Shown here: in pieces, positions 42,894 through 54,302 of the stretch
Layout of the letters: each line of letters opens with the position of its first letter
Position numbering within the stretch: position 1 is the stretch's first letter
Source: Anniella stebbinsi
Taxonomy: Eukaryota > Chordata > Lepidosauria > Squamata > Anniellidae
NCBI GenBank assembly: GCA_029215795.1
Contig: JARDYH010000001.1
Span: 6,504,001 to 6,568,000, forward strand
Reading direction: 5' to 3'
Length of the DNA stretch: 64,000 nt
The notes under the pieces: generated by a model
What the model was told of the DNA's origin: nothing
The model's database searches: none
Seen by the model: only the letters and a program-made list of their open reading frames with translations
Made by a program: the position numbers and the translations under genes

Positions 42894-44068
42894 CTACGGT
42901 ATGGCACATGGATTGGGGGGGGGGGGATTATGCTAAATTTATTTGTGAACTGGATGTCATCAGAATCATGCGTCAGGCATTCCTACAAGGCAGTGGATCT
43001 AATCTGTGATGGATGTCCCATTCTAACACACACAGAGATTTCGATCGATCTCCTAACCATTAGCTCCCACCAACCAATCAGTCTGGGCTATTAGCCTAAC
43101 AAAAGAATAGTCAGCCAGAAACCATAACAGCATTATATTTTCACTTAGTTACATACCACCTTAGTCTCTGAAACACAGCAGTTGTTCATCTTATTCTGCT
43201 GAGGATAAGACAAGGAACAGATAGTTGTTGCTTTTAACTCCAGGAAGATAGATTTAGATGAATCGTTAGGGGGAAAACACCATAACCGAAAGAGCAGATC
43301 AGCGTTATTTTAATAAGCTGCCTAGAGAGACTGGGGAATCTCCTCCTCTGGAGAACGTGTTCAAAAAGGTTTGGGAAGGTTTCTGCATCAAATGTTGTGT
43401 ATGTGTCTTCAGGAAGGTGTACTATGACTTTCCGCTTCCACACGTTGAGGTGAATTGTGTGTGTGTATGTGTGTTTTAATTAATTAAATGTCTTGCTCTT
43501 TCCCCCCACTGGGAAAAGTAACAAGTTTCCCGGGCTGGAGAGATGCATTTGATGGGTTCAGGACACATTTCGCTGTCACTTGAGAAGATGAGAACTTTGC
43601 CTCATTAATTATAAAGGTTTATGTTGGCAACCACTTAGTTCCTATGGTTACAGCTCTAAGAAACTGTAAAACAGGCTCGGCAAAGCTTTCCGGCGCAAGG
43701 ACCAATGGAGTGTTATAGAATTCATGAATGCTAATAACTCATTTACTTATAACCCTAATAATTAATTGGACTCAAATCAGCCGCTGCCAAGTCTTCAAAT
43801 GAATTAGGGCATTTAGAGGTCACTGTTGCTCTGCCTTCTCAGTAACAGCCTTAATGTGGCAATGATACATCCCAGATATCATTTTAAATATTCCCAATTA
43901 CCCTTTTGGTTATCTTCAGTCATGGCCTGTATAATAGTCCACTTGCTGGTTTGTTCCCTCTCGGTCACAATAAACCCACACGCCTTGAACATCAGAGTCA
44001 CGTCCAATGTCTTTAGATTTTCCTTAAAGGTTGTGTGTGTGTGTGTGGTGTATGGAATAATCACATTG
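42894..44068. other. Repeat-poor stretch, candidate non-coding element
   Basis: Contains a G-run near 42916-42927 and (GT)n at 43458-43473 and 44028-44047. The part 43560-43910 has long AT-rich blocks such as CCTAATAATTAATTGGACTC and no repeats. Confidence 0.4.
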
Positions 44069-44255
44069 AGCCTGTTCAGACAACACACTAAGCAAATGGT
44101 TAGTGAGCCTGTTTAAGCCGTGGTTGTGGAGACACCATGGTTAGGAATGATTCACAAGGCACACGAAGTCATGGTCCACATGACCCACTAAGCCATAATG
44201 TTTAGCTCAAAATGCTTAACCACCATGGCTTAGCGTGTCATCTGAACAGGGACAC
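44069..44255. mobile_element. GCCTGTTCAGACAAC element, one unit
   Basis: Left GAGCCTGTTCAGACAACACA, right inverted TCCCTGTTCAGATGACACGC. The interior has one ACCATGGTTAGGAATGATTCACA unit and the TAATGTTTAGCTCAAAATGC block also found at 22218-22241. Confidence 0.75.
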
Positions 44256-44449
44256 TATAATTATCCTAAATAAATTAGAGGAGTAGTTACTTTATGTTTG
44301 GAAAGGTGTGGTCATATTGAATGGAGTTGGTGATGTTTTTTTTATTAAAAATAATTAATGTTTTCTTCCAGTAATCAAATAATCCACAGTAGAGGTAAAA
44401 GGAACGGGAACATATGAAATAAACAAACTAACAAAAATCCCAAGAGGAC

Positions 44450-44635
44450 ATCTAAGAACATTAGAAGAGCCCCAAGGTGGGAACAGACCAAAGGAGTCTC
44501 CTGTTTCCAACAGTAGCCAACCAAGTACCTCTGGGGAACCCACAATCATAGCTCAAGTGCAACAGCACCCATCTGCTTGTGTTCCACAGCAACTGTCATT
44601 CAGACACATGTTGTCTCTGAGCCTGGGGACGTGGG
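44450..44635 (-). mobile_element. CR1 fragment
   Basis: AAGAACATTAGAAGAGCCCC, CAACAGTAGCCAACCAAGTACC and CAATCATAGCTCAAGTGCAACAGCACCC follow the CR1 3' region in reverse. Confidence 0.65.
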
Positions 44636-45386
44636 AATCAGCAGAACCCGGGTTCACTGAAATTCTCCAAATTTCATCTTGAAGCTCGTTCCGACTTGAG
44701 CCTGTCTCAGATTGCAAGCTTTGCTTTTGTTCTTTGCGCGTGAAAATCCGTGCGCATTTTTACGTGTCTTTTGCCACACCCGCCCTGCTCCTCTTTGGAC
44801 TGTATGCCTTCTTCTCCCATTGATGAAAGCACGTTCGTGCGCATTTGTCAAAAGCGCGCAAGTTTTCAGGCATGTTTTGCAAATGTACGCGTGCTGTCGA
44901 ATGCATTGTTTTGGGGTCCGTGAATCACACGGACTTGGGCCGCAGATTTTATCTGAGCCTGTGTTTGCTCTGATCCCCCACCCCACCAAGAGCACCCCTT
45001 TAAATTCAATGGGGATTACTCCCAAGGAATGGTGCTGTGGGAACGCAGAGGGTTCTGTAAAACCACAAGAACAAGACTCTTCATTATGCTAGATTATAGT
45101 TATGCTAGGCTTGAATCTAATGCGATTCTTTTGACTTCTTTCTGTTGGTTTGTGCTAGTAGTTCCAAGGCATCCTTCAGCTGCTCCTCTCCCTCAGTAAG
45201 TTGGTCACCTCATCAGCATTATCATCAGCTGCTCTCTTGGTCCTCGTCCTCCTTCTCAACATTGCTACCACCTGCTTGCCTGCAATGAACAAGCAAGGAG
45301 AGACACCTGCTGCTCCACCTCCCCACCACCGTTGTCTGGGTCAGGCCAAGAGGCTGGGGAGGACCCAGCTTGCAATGGTGAAGAGT
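44636..45386. other. Unassigned sequence
   Basis: 44690-44950 is rich in GCGCA/TGCGC words (GTGCGCATTT, AAAAGCGCGC) and could be an old DNA transposon. AATTCAATGGGGATTACTCCC at 45003-45023 is a common squamate repeat motif. Confidence 0.35.
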
Positions 45387-45720
45387 GTTGGATAATAGGA
45401 ACAACTCCGCATACTTCCAGACACTAGGGGGCGACAGAGAATGTCCAGTAGCCCCATCAGTTACTATTTCCTGCTCCCTCCCCTTCCTCTTCCTTCTTCC
45501 TCTGCCTCTGCAAGAAGGTCCACGTGGTCTCTCCAGAAAGGAAGCAAGAAACCATATCTCATGCCTTTGCTTACTTATACTCACGCACCCATCTTTGGGG
45601 TGGGGTTGCAGTTAAAGTGTTAGACAGCCTTCTCGGATGATGTGTATAAAAGCACTAATAAAGTAAGTTGATTGGAACTTCTTTTAAACTGGCTCTAGCC
45701 AATGTTTATTGGCTCCGACA
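45387..45720 (+). mobile_element. LTR-like sequence
   Basis: Starts TGTTGGATAATAGG and ends GGCTCCGACA, giving TGTTGGA/TCCGACA ends. Near its 3' end are TGTATAAAAGC and AATAAAG. The promoter-like and polyadenylation motifs lie very close together, and no primer site or target duplication follows, so the call is tentative. Confidence 0.35.
45422..45433 (+). promoter_or_regulatory. CTCF-core-like motif
   Basis: CACTAGGGGGCG with flanking A and ACA agrees with the CTCF core (CCACTAGGGGGCGC) except at the outermost bases. It sits in an LTR-like sequence. Confidence 0.4.
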
Positions 45721-45889
45721 CTAAATGCTGTGTTGCCACACTTTCTTAATATAAGGCAACTCTGCTGTAAGTCACACCAGACTTTCCAACAAAGAGGAGG
45801 AACAAGTCTATGGCGCTCTTGTCAGTGGTCCCTCTGCTCAGTGTGGGGTGCTGGCAAGTGCCCCAAAATGCCAACCCTGGATGCTGGCC
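45721..45889. other. Unassigned sequence
   Basis: May be partly decayed CR1 on the minus strand. Confidence 0.25.
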
Positions 45890-46015
45890 ATCCAAGCTGC
45901 TGGCCATCACTACCTCTCGCGGTACAAATTCCACAATTCAACAATGTGCTGTGTGAAGAAGTACTTCCTTCTGTCCGTCCGGAATCTAAATAGTGAGCAA
46001 TGCTGCCCCAAGAGG
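45890..46015 (-). mobile_element. CR1 fragment
   Basis: GCTGGCCATCACTACCTCTCG, AAATTCCACAATTCAACAATG and TGCTGTGTGAAGAAGTACTTCC are CR1 in reverse. Confidence 0.7.
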
Positions 46016-46980
46016 GACATCATTTGTTTTGAAACTTTCAGCAAGACCCAAAGCAAGAGAGTCTCGGCTTCGCTCAAATGCGAAATGACATGAGCTCATG
46101 AATCGAAAGCCTGGTGACATTTATCCGGTTAGCTGATGCTTGCTAGGCATTGGAGGGGCCTCATAAATAGAGTTGCCTTGGTGTTTCAGACACATTTCTC
46201 AGCGTTCTCTGACAGTTATTAAGAACATTAATTCTTCCAATGCTAATTTCTATCTAGTACTTATGAAAAATGCATCCCTTTTTCCCAGGGAGCTGGCGGC
46301 AAGCAAGTGTATACCTTGATGGCGATGCATTAAAAAGGTAGCAAGGAAGTTCTGGTTGCCATGGTTTTCATCTGCTGGCCGTACGGATGCTTCATGTAAT
46401 CACACCATCCTTATCAAAGCAACAACATGATGCGTTAAGAAGATCCTACCAAGAGCATCTCTTCCCATTTGTCACAACTGTCTTGCCCCCAGAATGCTTT
46501 CCTTTATATTCTAAAATACGAAGCTTCAGCCATGTTTCATGCGAGATGGTTTTTCACTGTCATCTTGGCAGACACCCAATCAAACTGATTTGCTTGATCA
46601 AGTTTTACATGTGCCTCGGAATAATGAGAGCACCGTTAGGTTCAAGTTGTTTCCTTTCTTTCTGGGATCCATCTTGAGTATTTAGGAAACCCAGGACAAT
46701 GTTTTCCTGCAGTTCAGTAAACCAAAATCCCCCACTGAGAAAAGTGAAATCTGGCATTAAAGTGAACCATTGTTTTCTCCTCGAACAATATCTCCCCTCC
46801 CCCTCACTACCGCCTCACTTCAGGTCTTTATTCCATCAGTCCAAGGTTACTTATGAAATAATGTAATTGCAAAAGTGCTCCAGAATCATCAATTGAACAG
46901 AAGAGTGGAGCTACTTACAAATTCACTCATACACCGAAAAACCTCGTCACGTCTCTCAAACCTTAGCTCAGGTTAAGCTC
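46016..46980. other. Repeat-poor stretch, candidate non-coding element
   Basis: Nearly 1 kb without repeats. 46100-46360 contains balanced AT/GC blocks such as GACAGTTATTAAGAACATTAA. No exon-like frame. Confidence 0.4.
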
Positions 46981-47395
46981 CTATTCCCTGATCTGCCTTT
47001 TGACGAACCAGGAGTCTCTCACCCCCATGAAACAACCGCAGAATGTGGACACGGATTCTTGAGAACGTTCAGCAAAGCTTGAGGCTGTGAAAATGGGCAG
47101 GATGCACACACATAAATATGGGAGGTGGTCCGCTAGACTAGCCCCACGGCAGAGGTTACAGAATGAAAACCCTCCCTGATGGAGGGGTCCGGTAAAAGCC
47201 CGTCGGGCATGGTGGGAAACCAACCATTAATTTAGTTGATAGGCAACTGTCTTGCATCTTTAAGCTATTTAAGCTGAGAGGAGAGCTCCTTGCCTTCACA
47301 CCCCCTTCAGGTGTGAAGAGGTGTCTAGTTACTGAATAAAGCTTTGTGGATTATACAGCAGGCCTCTCTATTGTCTCGCATCTTGGCGGGAGGGA
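46981..47395 (+). mobile_element. ERV-type LTR-like sequence
   Basis: A CTATTTAAGCTGAG promoter-like box near 47266 is followed by an AATAAAGCTTTG signal at about 47335 and a CTCGCA end near 47380. Then comes TTGGCGGGAGGG, where a primer-binding site would lie. The order fits a retroviral LTR. The U3 start is uncertain, no coding region follows, and the primer site match is poor. Confidence 0.45.
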
Positions 47396-48229
47396 TTGGA
47401 ATCATGGGCATCTCTTGCCCTCCCAATACCCATTCTATCTTCCTTATCTCCCAAACCCGATTCCTTGACCCACTTACTGATTTTTCAACCCAATAAATCC
47501 CCCCCCCCCCGAGTGCTGTCCTGGTGTCCTTTTTATCTTAAATACGTTCTATACAGAAAAGATGGAGTGCCACTTTCTGAAAAGAAAAGGAGCCACGGTT
47601 GGCGAGCAGCCGTGGACTGACCCCACGGGGTTGCAATTTGGCGAGGCCTGTCCTTTTGATGGCGATTCCCGGCCACAGGGCAAAACCTGCCAGCGCCTTT
47701 GGAATCTGATCCGGCCCGACAAGGATGTCGCAGGAGATCTGGCTGCGCTGCTCTGGGTGACCTTGTGTGAAGCGATGTTCTCTGACAAGGCCTAATATCC
47801 AGTGATGTGCTGAAGTGGCATTGTTTTCCCCAGCTCTGCACGGAGATGGAATAGGTGTGGCCAGACATGCCAGGGCAAAGATGTAAGAAACACAAACGAT
47901 GTGCGTGAGCGCATTGAACGCATCCCTCACCCCCCCCCCCATTCCTTGCCAATGTCAGCAGTCTCCTGGGGTCCTTCCAGAGGCGAACGTTTCTTTCTTT
48001 CTTTTTAAAATCGAAACCAGGAGATGAATAATAAATGGCAGTGAATGGAAGAAGCTGTAAAAACTATTTTAGAAAAGAAAAGAAAAACATTTCTGGGGGC
48101 CAAGCCTGCCAAAGGATTTTTTTTAAAAAATGCTCACTTCCAAAATGCAAGTTTCTTTACAATCAAACAAAACAAAAGCAAGTAAGCAAGCAAACAAACA
48201 AAAAACTCAGGTTTTATCCATTTGAATAT
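47396..48229. other. Single-copy sequence
   Basis: C-runs at about 47501-47511 and 47931-47941. Overlapping minus frames at 47533-47952 have no recognised domain. Confidence 0.35.
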
Positions 48230-48310
48230 TGTGCAATGCAATCCTGTGCGTGTTCACTCAGAAATAAAACTCCTTCAGTTCAATGGGATTCACCCCTTAG
48301 GAATGGAGTC
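48230..48310. repeat. Dispersed short repeat (CAATGGG...)
   Basis: GTGCAATGCAATCCTGTGCGTG and TTCACTCAGAAATAAAACTCC, then CAGTTCAATGGGATTCACCCC, resemble a short inverted repeat very common in squamates. Class uncertain. Confidence 0.4.
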
Positions 48311-48577
48311 TCTGATGTGATGATTATCAACATCTGTCTGGTATCTGGCAGGATCCTGCCCCTGCAAAGTGAAGGACTTCCATCAAGTACCATCTTTATT
48401 TGGGTTTCAACGAGTGCTTTTGCAGTTTGGTGCTCACCCCCCGTCTCTTTCTCGCACTTAATTCCTTGGACAAGTGTGTTTTCTTTTAGTCTCACCAGCT
48501 TGACTTCTGTAAAATGTGTATTTTGTGACCAGGTCTGCCCACTGTGGCAGCCAGTTTTTGAATGGGAGACCTCCCCG

Positions 48578-48622
48578 ATGGCAGCCATTTTGTGAGAGCG
48601 CCCATGACACTCTCGAAATTCC
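48578..48622 (+). repeat. Dispersed GCCATTTTGTG repeat
   Basis: Pair of 11548-11592. The surrounding 48350-48720 may belong to the same element. Confidence 0.45.
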
Positions 48623-49689
48623 AAAGCTGCCCACCAGCCCAAAAAGGTTGGGGGTCCTTGCCCTAGGGTTGAATGGCATACCTCAAGAAGCGAGGCTTGC
48701 AATCCAACCACTTCAAAATACACACCAGCAAAGTTGTGAAATCTAGTCCCCAGACAAGAGAGGGCCATTTTCACAAGTGATGGAAAATTTTTTTTTTTAG
48801 GATGTTTGCATTTCCAACAGGTTCACATGAAATGGAAAATATATATTGACTAGTGTGTAAGTATACATATTTTCTACTGCCTTGAGGTAAAAATATTCGA
48901 TCCGTGATACATTACATCCCAGACCAAAAGGCATTCTTAGGTTGCATTTCTGTGACTTATTTATAGTCCTTACATGAATTATAAATAAAATAAACTGATT
49001 AGAAAGCACTAGATGGAGCTCTGGGGAGCCTGGAGCATGTGTATAAATGCGTATTCCCTTCAAACATGGGGATAAGAAACTAGAAAAGATTGCAATTAAC
49101 AAAACTACCCACAACATGCCCTTTTCCTGAGTTTTTAAGCGCCCTCCACAAATCTGGCTATGTTGCCACAAATATATCTTGGTTAGACAGTAAAGAAATG
49201 CCATTTTGGTTCCATCTTTGGCATTAGACACACCCATTAGACACACAGGGCCGTGCAGAGCTGGTAATATGCTCAGGCCAGATGGAAAGTGTGTGCCTCA
49301 ACCCATTTCAAACTGCTCATTAAGTATTTTTTAATGCCCACCATCAGGTTCATTCTACATAACACCTTCATATTAAACCTGTTCTACAACACCTCAATGT
49401 TGAATCAGAAATTAACAGTTATTTTTAGTTGCTGTACAAATAGAAGCAACCACAATAGAACAGTCCTTCATCGTTATCAAACATTACCATCCTCATCACC
49501 TTCACGGTATCATCATCATTATCATTAATAACGATCATCATCATTACTTCACCCTCCACTCGAGAGATTATATGCCATGGAGAAGATTGCGGAAAGAAAC
49601 GCAGTAACGACAACCATCACAACTTAGGCACATAGATCCCCCCGCCCCGCATGCGGCATATGGCCCTCTGGAGCTTGTAGTCTGACAGT
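48623..49689. other. Single-copy sequence
   Basis: An imperfect ATC-rich stretch lies at 49490-49545. No gene. Confidence 0.4.
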
Positions 49690-49863
49690 GGTATTCATGA
49701 CGGATGGGTCCTGCGCTGTTTCCTCAAGGCAGGCTCCTTGCTTCTCGATGGGCTGCTTACACTACGGAAGCAGTAGAGTAAGCTAGGGGGGACCTCCTCG
49801 TCGGAGTGCCCCCTCAAAATTGTGGGCTCCGGCCCCATTGCCCCCCCCCTCTGCATGGCCCTG
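49690..49863 (-). repeat. Dispersed repeat, pair of 640-826
   Basis: Homologous to 640-826 in opposite orientation, about 80 percent by eye. The minus frame shares the SDEEVPPSL...YCFRSVS run. Confidence 0.55.
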
Positions 49864-49950
49864 TAGACACGTTCAAGATAAATGTCTGCCTTGGTGCAGA
49901 ATATAAAGAACAACGGAATAAATCATGGCACAAATAATTGCACTCTCCCA

Positions 49951-50270
49951 TAGGGTGACCCTATGGAAAGGAGGTCAGGGCTCCTGTATCTTTAACAGTT
50001 GTATAGAAAAGGGAATTTCAGTAGGTGTCATTTGTATGCATGCAGCACCTGGCGAAATTCCCTCTTCATCACAACCGTTAAAGCTGCAGGAGCTGTACTA
50101 GAATGACCAGATATGAAAGAGGGCAGGTCTCCTGCAGCTTTAACGGTTGTGATGAAGAGGGGATTTCACCAGGTGCTGCAGGCACACATATGACACCTGC
50201 TGAAATTCCCTTTTCAATACAACTGTCAAAGATACAGGAGCCCTGTCCTCCTTTCCATAGGGTCACCCTA
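49951..50270. mobile_element. 320-bp foldback hAT MITE, copy 2
   Basis: Starts TAGGGTGACCCTATGGAAAG and ends with the inverted counterpart. Exact 8-bp duplication CTCTCCCA at 49943-49950 and 50271-50278. The arms carry TTTAACAGTTGTATAG, AAAAGGGAATTTCAG and GATGAAGAGG, inverted. Same length as 10695-11014. Confidence 0.93.
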
Positions 50271-50278
50271 CTCTCCCA

Positions 50279-50873
50279 GTACCAAAAGTGCAGAGATGCT
50301 ACTACTGGTATTTTATGATAGTATCCCTCCAGATATTGTGGGGGAATGATTTGAAACTTCAGCACCCAAAATGCACTGGCTGTCAACTCATGGAATCAAT
50401 TTTCAAAACTGTGGGACACTTAAAGGGTACAAATTAAATATGGAGAGAATAATGAAAACGGTTGCACGCTCACCATGGTATGGTAATTGCTTAGTAAAGA
50501 GTGGCTTGTATTCACCCTCCGTTTTCTACAGTTCTATGTTCCTTCCTTCCTTTGCTGTTCCATGCATGTCCACATCTCTTAATAGAGCAACAGACGTTAA
50601 GGAATATTGAGAGCTGTCAAGAGAACTTGGGAGGGGGTCGCTCATATGAATTAATCCTCTTTTGAATGGCTTTATGGATGAGAAATCAGAGCAAAATGGG
50701 TTGAACTTGGAATGATCGTCATCAACAACTCTGCAAACAAACCTAGGTGGTCTAATCACATAATGTATGTATGGATAAATCCATTTCCTTTCACTTGGGA
50801 TTGCCTGTATATTAAAGTATTGCAAATAGCTTTGAGCAAAATAAGTTCTAATTCATAGATGATAATGATGATG

Positions 50874-50915
<42 letters not shown>

Positions 50916-51145
50916 TGAAATGCAACGAGCCATGATAGACGGGGATGGGGTGATTGGGTAAGAAATGCAAGTTTGAACTTAGAACCACTTCTTTGAAATG
51001 GCTTTCTTCTGCATTCCATCTTTCATGAACAACATGCATACCAAATGTATGAGAGGCTCAGGGTGAAGACAGATGTAATGTTCTTAACAGTGGTGACAGA
51101 AAGTTCTTCACCCGTGATATGAACCCAGTTTGTGAACTTGCCCTA
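50279..51145. other. Single-copy sequence with (AAT)n
   Basis: An ATA/AAT tract of about fifteen units lies at 50869-50915; it causes the poly-isoleucine frames on the minus strand. Confidence 0.5.
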
Positions 51146-51600
51146 CATATGAACATAAGAACGTAACATCATAAGTAGAGAGACTGGTGCTGGATCAGAC
51201 CAAGGGTCCACCTAGTCCGGCGTTTTGTTCACACAGTGGCCAACCAGATGCCCATGGGAGATCCACAAGTCAGACATGAGTGCAATAGCACCCTCCTACC
51301 CATGCTCCCCAGCAACCGGGGTAATAGACATACTCTCTCTAAACCTGGGGATAATCCGTAGCCATTGATAGCCTTCTTCTCCAGGAAATTGTCCAACCCC
51401 TCTTTAAAGCCATCCCAATTGGTGGCCATCACTACATCTTGTGGTAGCGAATTCCATAGTTTAGCTTTGCATCGTGTGAAGAAATTCCCTCCTTTGATTT
51501 GTCCTGAATCTCCCACCAACCAGCTTTATGGGATGACCCCACTGGGTTCTACTATGATGATAGAGGGAGGGAAAAATGTCTCCCTAATTACTTTCTCAAA
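51146..51600 (-). mobile_element. CR1 LINE 3' region
   Basis: GAACATAAGAACGTAACATCATAAG, GGATCAGACCAAGGGTCCACC, CACAGTGGCCAACCAGATGCC, GCTCCCCAGCAACCGGGG and GGTGGCCATCACTACATCTTG follow the CR1 3' consensus in reverse. About 450 bp; the minus frame 51229-51519 is a remnant of its 3' region. Confidence 0.88.
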
Positions 51601-51944
51601 CCAGTGGTTCAGCTTTGTATTTTTAGTAGGGGTGTGCATCGGATCGGATCCGATCCACGATCCGAATCCGATCCGCCCCAAAATCGGGAAAATCCGATCC
51701 GATCCGATCAACCTCCGATCCGATCCGGTCCGATCCGGATCGGACGCCATTTTGAATGCTTTTTCCCATAGCCAAGTATTGTTTTACAAAAACGCCTATA
51801 ACTTTTTCATTTTTAAAGATAGAAGGATGAAACTTGGGCACATTATACACTGGTTAGGGATAGTTATCTGTGAGAAATTTCAGAAAGATTGGTGCATGCG
51901 TTTTGTAGCAATTAATTGTTTAATAAATACCCAGAAATGCCTAT

Positions 51945-52690
51945 AACTTTGTCATTTTTAAAGTTACAAACATGAAACTTTGCCACATTGTAGGTGGTAC
52001 CTTGGGACCTATCTGTGAGAAATTTCAGAAACTTAGGTGCTTGCCTTGTGTGGCAATTAATTTTAGAAAAATGGGTAGTAGTGGGGTAAATACATTTACG
52101 CCTCCCATTTTTTTATTTTTGAAGATACAAACAGGAAACTTGGGCACATTACAGGTACCACTTGCCTTGATATGTGTGTGAAATTTCAGAAACATTGGAG
52201 CTTGCCTTGTGTGGCAATTAATTTTTGAAACAATGAGGAAAGAAACACCTATAACTTTGTCATTTTTAAAGTTACACACATGAAACTTTGCCACATTGTA
52301 GGTGGTACCTTGGGACCTATGTGTGTGAAATTTCAGAAACATAGGTGCTTGCCTTGTGTGGCAATTAATTTTAGAAAAATGGGTAGTAGTGGGGTAAATA
52401 CATTTACGCCTCCCATTTTTTTATTTTTGAAGATACAAACAGGAAACTTGGGCACATTACAGGTACCACTTGCCTTGATATGTGTGTGAAATTTCAGAAA
52501 CATTGGAGCTTGCCTTGTGTGGCAATTAATTTTTGAAACAATGAGGAAAGAAACACCTATAACTTTGTCATTTTTAAAGTTACACACATGAAACTTTGCC
52601 ACATTGTAGGTGGTACCTTGGGACCTATGTGTGTGAAATTTCAGAAACATAGGTGCTTGCCTTGTGTGGCAATTAATTTTTTAATAAATA
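51945..52690. repeat. 308-bp tandem repeat in the left arm
   Basis: The block holding CCTATAACTTTGTCATTTTTAAAG, ACTTTGCCACATTGTAGGTGG and TTTACGCCTCCC recurs 308 bp later (equivalent frames at 51972 and 52280; 52025 and 52333). Each 308-bp unit is itself two diverged halves sharing GAAATTTCAGAAAC and TTGTGTGGCAATTAATTTT. The right arm has one unit fewer. Confidence 0.9.
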
Positions 52691-52837
52691 CCCAGGAATG
52701 CCTATAACTTTGTCATTTGTAAAGTTACACACATGAAACTTTGCCACATTGTAGGCGGTACCTTGGGACCTATGTGTGTAAAATTTCAGAAACGTAGGTG
52801 CTTGTATTGTGTGGCAATTAATTTTTGAAACAATGAG

Positions 52838-52976
52838 GGATTCATTGGACAGCACTTGCCCATAGGGATTCATTGGACAGTACTTGCCCATAGGGATTCA
52901 TTGGACAGTACTTTCCTATAGGAAATCATTGGAAAGCACTTGCCCATAGAAAATCATTGGAAAGCACTTGCCCATT
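52838..52976. repeat. 28-bp minisatellite, left arm
   Basis: Five units of the type ATTCATTGGACAGTACTTGC plus CCATAGGG. Mirror copy in the right arm. Confidence 0.9.
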
Positions 52977-53413
52977 GAGAAATACAGTTATGCCTCCCAC
53001 TTTTTTATTTTTGAAGATACAAACAGGAAACTTGGGCACATTGTAGACTGGTTAGGGATAGTTATCTGTGAGAAATTTCAGAAAGATTGGTGCATGCGTT
53101 TTGTGGCAATTAATTTTTTAATAAATACCCAGGAATGCCTATAACTTTGTCATTTTTAAAGTTACATACATGAAACTTTGCCACATTGTAGGTGGTACCT
53201 TGGGACCTATGTGTGTAAAATTTCAAAAACGTAGGTGCTTGCCTTGTATGGCAATTAATTTTAGAAAAATGGGTAGTAGTGGGGTAAATACATTTACGCC
53301 TCCCATTTTTTTATTTTTAAAGATACAAACAGGAAACATGGGCACATTACAGGGAACACTTCACTTGATATGTGTGTAAAATTTCAGAATGATAGCTCCA
53401 GGCATTTGGTGGC

Positions 53414-53728
53414 TACGAATTTTTTAGATTAAAAGTTATTAACCTTTTTTACACAGAGGCTGGGGCTGTCAATTGCACCCTCCCGCCTCCCGGGAAGAAG
53501 AAGGAAACACTTTCTCTCATCTCTTTGATCCTTGCACGCTTGGCTGCAACTGAGGTAGTATCCATTACAAAAGGCGAAACAAAGTAGCACTTGGCTCGTG
53601 TCTGCTTTGATTGATACTTTCCCTTTTTACTTAAGCAGAACGGCTGAGCCTAGGATCACTCTCTCTCGCTAGGATCGTTACGGGAGAAATTTTCTACAGT
53701 CTTCAAAGTGGTGTGTGCAGACACCTTG
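53414..53728. other. Spacer of the giant palindrome
   Basis: Single-copy within the element. Near 53685-53722, TTACGGGAGAAATTTTC and CAGTCTTCAAAGTGGTGTGTGC resemble 56860-56900 in the element at 56752. No credible frame. Confidence 0.7.
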
Positions 53729-54162
53729 CCACCACATGCCTGGACCTATCATTCTGAAATTTTACACACATATCAAGTGAAGTGTTCCCTGTAATGTGCC
53801 CATGTTTCCTGTTTGTATCTTTAAAAATAAAAAAATGGGAGGCGTAAATGTATTTACCCCACTACTACCCATTTTTCTAAAATTAATTGCCATACAAGGC
53901 AAGCACCTACGTTTTTGAAATTTTACACACATAGATCCCAAGGTACCACCTACAATGTGGCAAAGTTTCATGTATGTAACTTTAAAAATGACAAAGTTAT
54001 AGGCATTCCTGGGTATTTATTAAAAAATTAATTGCCACAAAACGCATGCACCAATCTTTCTGAAATTTCTCACAGATAACTATCCCTAACCAGTCTACAA
54101 TGTGCCCAAGTTTCCTGTTTGTATCTTCAAAAATAAAAAAGTGGGAGGCATAACTGTATTTC

Positions 54163-54302
54163 TCAATGGGCAAGTGCTTTCCAATGATTTTCTATGGGCA
54201 AGTGCTTTCCAATGATTTCCTATAGGAAAGTACTGTCCAATGAATCCCTATGGGCAAGTACTGTCCAATGAATCCCTATGGGCAAGTGCTGTCCAATGAA
54301 TC
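54163..54302. repeat. 28-bp minisatellite, right arm
   Basis: Inverted counterpart of 52838-52976, with the same number of units. Confidence 0.9.

Noticed and set aside
48035..48595. A 186-residue plus frame
   Set aside because: No domain, biased start region and overlap with dispersed repeats; no splice or promoter context.
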